Below, one piece after another: positions 32,839 through 32,913 of a stretch of DNA of 32,913 nucleotides. Source of the stretch: an uncultured Faecalibacterium sp. GTDB taxonomy: Bacteria; Bacillota; Clostridia; Oscillospirales; Ruminococcaceae. Made by a program: the position numbers and the translations under genes. Under the pieces are notes generated by a model. The model was not told where the DNA came from, searched no databases, and saw only the letters and a list, made by a program, of their open reading frames with translations. The DNA lies in NCBI GenBank assembly GCA_900772565.1, contig CAAHET010000196.1, positions 1-32,913 of the forward strand, read 5' to 3'. The first letter of the stretch is position 1; every line of letters begins with the position of its first letter.

Positions 32839-32913
32839 TGGCGGAAAGATGGGGATTCGAACCCCAGAACGCTTTTGACACGTTACACGATTTCCAGTCG
32901 TGCGCCTTAGACC
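32839..32913 (-). tRNA. tRNA-Ser(GGA), 5' end cut by the window
   Basis: Read on the minus strand, the sequence has the anticodon arm CACGA-CTGGAAA-TCGTG with anticodon GGA and a long variable arm typical of tRNA-Ser. The T-arm is TGGGG-TTCGAAT-CCCCA, the discriminator is G and the CCA end is encoded. The acceptor 5' strand and part of the D-arm lie beyond 32913. It reads UCC and UCU codons. Confidence 0.93.

Overview
The window looks like a chromosomal segment of a strictly anaerobic, fairly GC-rich, low-motility gut Clostridia member (Oscillospiraceae; Faecalibacterium or a close relative is my best guess). The reasons are: a GGGtGRT-family gene; a flavin-dependent extracytosolic reductase with a NusG-II partner; a T-box-controlled metG; SpoIID/peptidoglycan-binding-repeat proteins; Firmicutes-type promoters (TTGACA-17-TATAAT variants) and strong GGAGG ribosome-binding sites; and GC-rich third codon positions. 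The species assignment is inference from gene content only.

Layout. 1-1308: end of an unrecognised gene plus a GGGtGRT gene, closed by a terminator. 1419-3739: a lipoprotein flavin reductase (FMN-binding plus FAD fumarate-reductase-like domains) overlapping a NusG-II-domain membrane protein. 3878-8341: a promoter and T-box leader controlling metG, followed by a DMT transporter, a TatD nuclease and a 77-residue protein of unknown function. 8450-9705 (minus): a Dabb-domain protein and three tiny membrane proteins. 9706-10775: about 1 kb of AT-richer DNA without an ordinary gene; it nevertheless has a minus-strand promoter, several ribosome-binding-site-led mini-ORFs, a diverged tandem repeat and a terminator. 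10776-11240: a DUF2798-type membrane protein.

11568-17850 is the F1Fo ATP synthase operon, ordered a, c, b, alpha, gamma, beta, epsilon. The normal delta gene is missing. Instead the alpha subunit carries an approximately 80-residue N-terminal extension that matches the C-terminal (b-binding) domain of delta. The delta N-terminal domain is not present anywhere in the operon. This delta-CTD/alpha fusion is the most interesting observation in the window, because it puts three copies of the stalk-docking domain on every F1.

17863-22945: an SPFH membrane protein coupled to a ribbon-helix-helix protein; a methyltransferase for alkylated DNA (minus); a Sir2 deacetylase; a GNAT-like protein; a D-2-hydroxyacid dehydrogenase; and a small flavodoxin. 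22961-25730 (minus): an M15-type peptidase and a long SpoIID-like protein with six peptidoglycan-binding repeats whose 5' end appears deleted. 25837-29128 (minus): a PsiE-like membrane protein, a PstS-like Tat lipoprotein and a large lipoprotein. 29251-30636 (minus): a MATE transporter. 30918-31760: a cytosolic three-repeat ricin-type lectin with a histone-H1-like tail. 31828-32718 (minus): a membrane-anchored protein of unknown function. The window ends inside a tRNA-Ser(GGA) gene on the minus strand.

Most transcription units can be delimited from the sequence itself, since strong hairpin-plus-T terminators and -35/-10 pairs with 17-bp spacing are visible for most of them.
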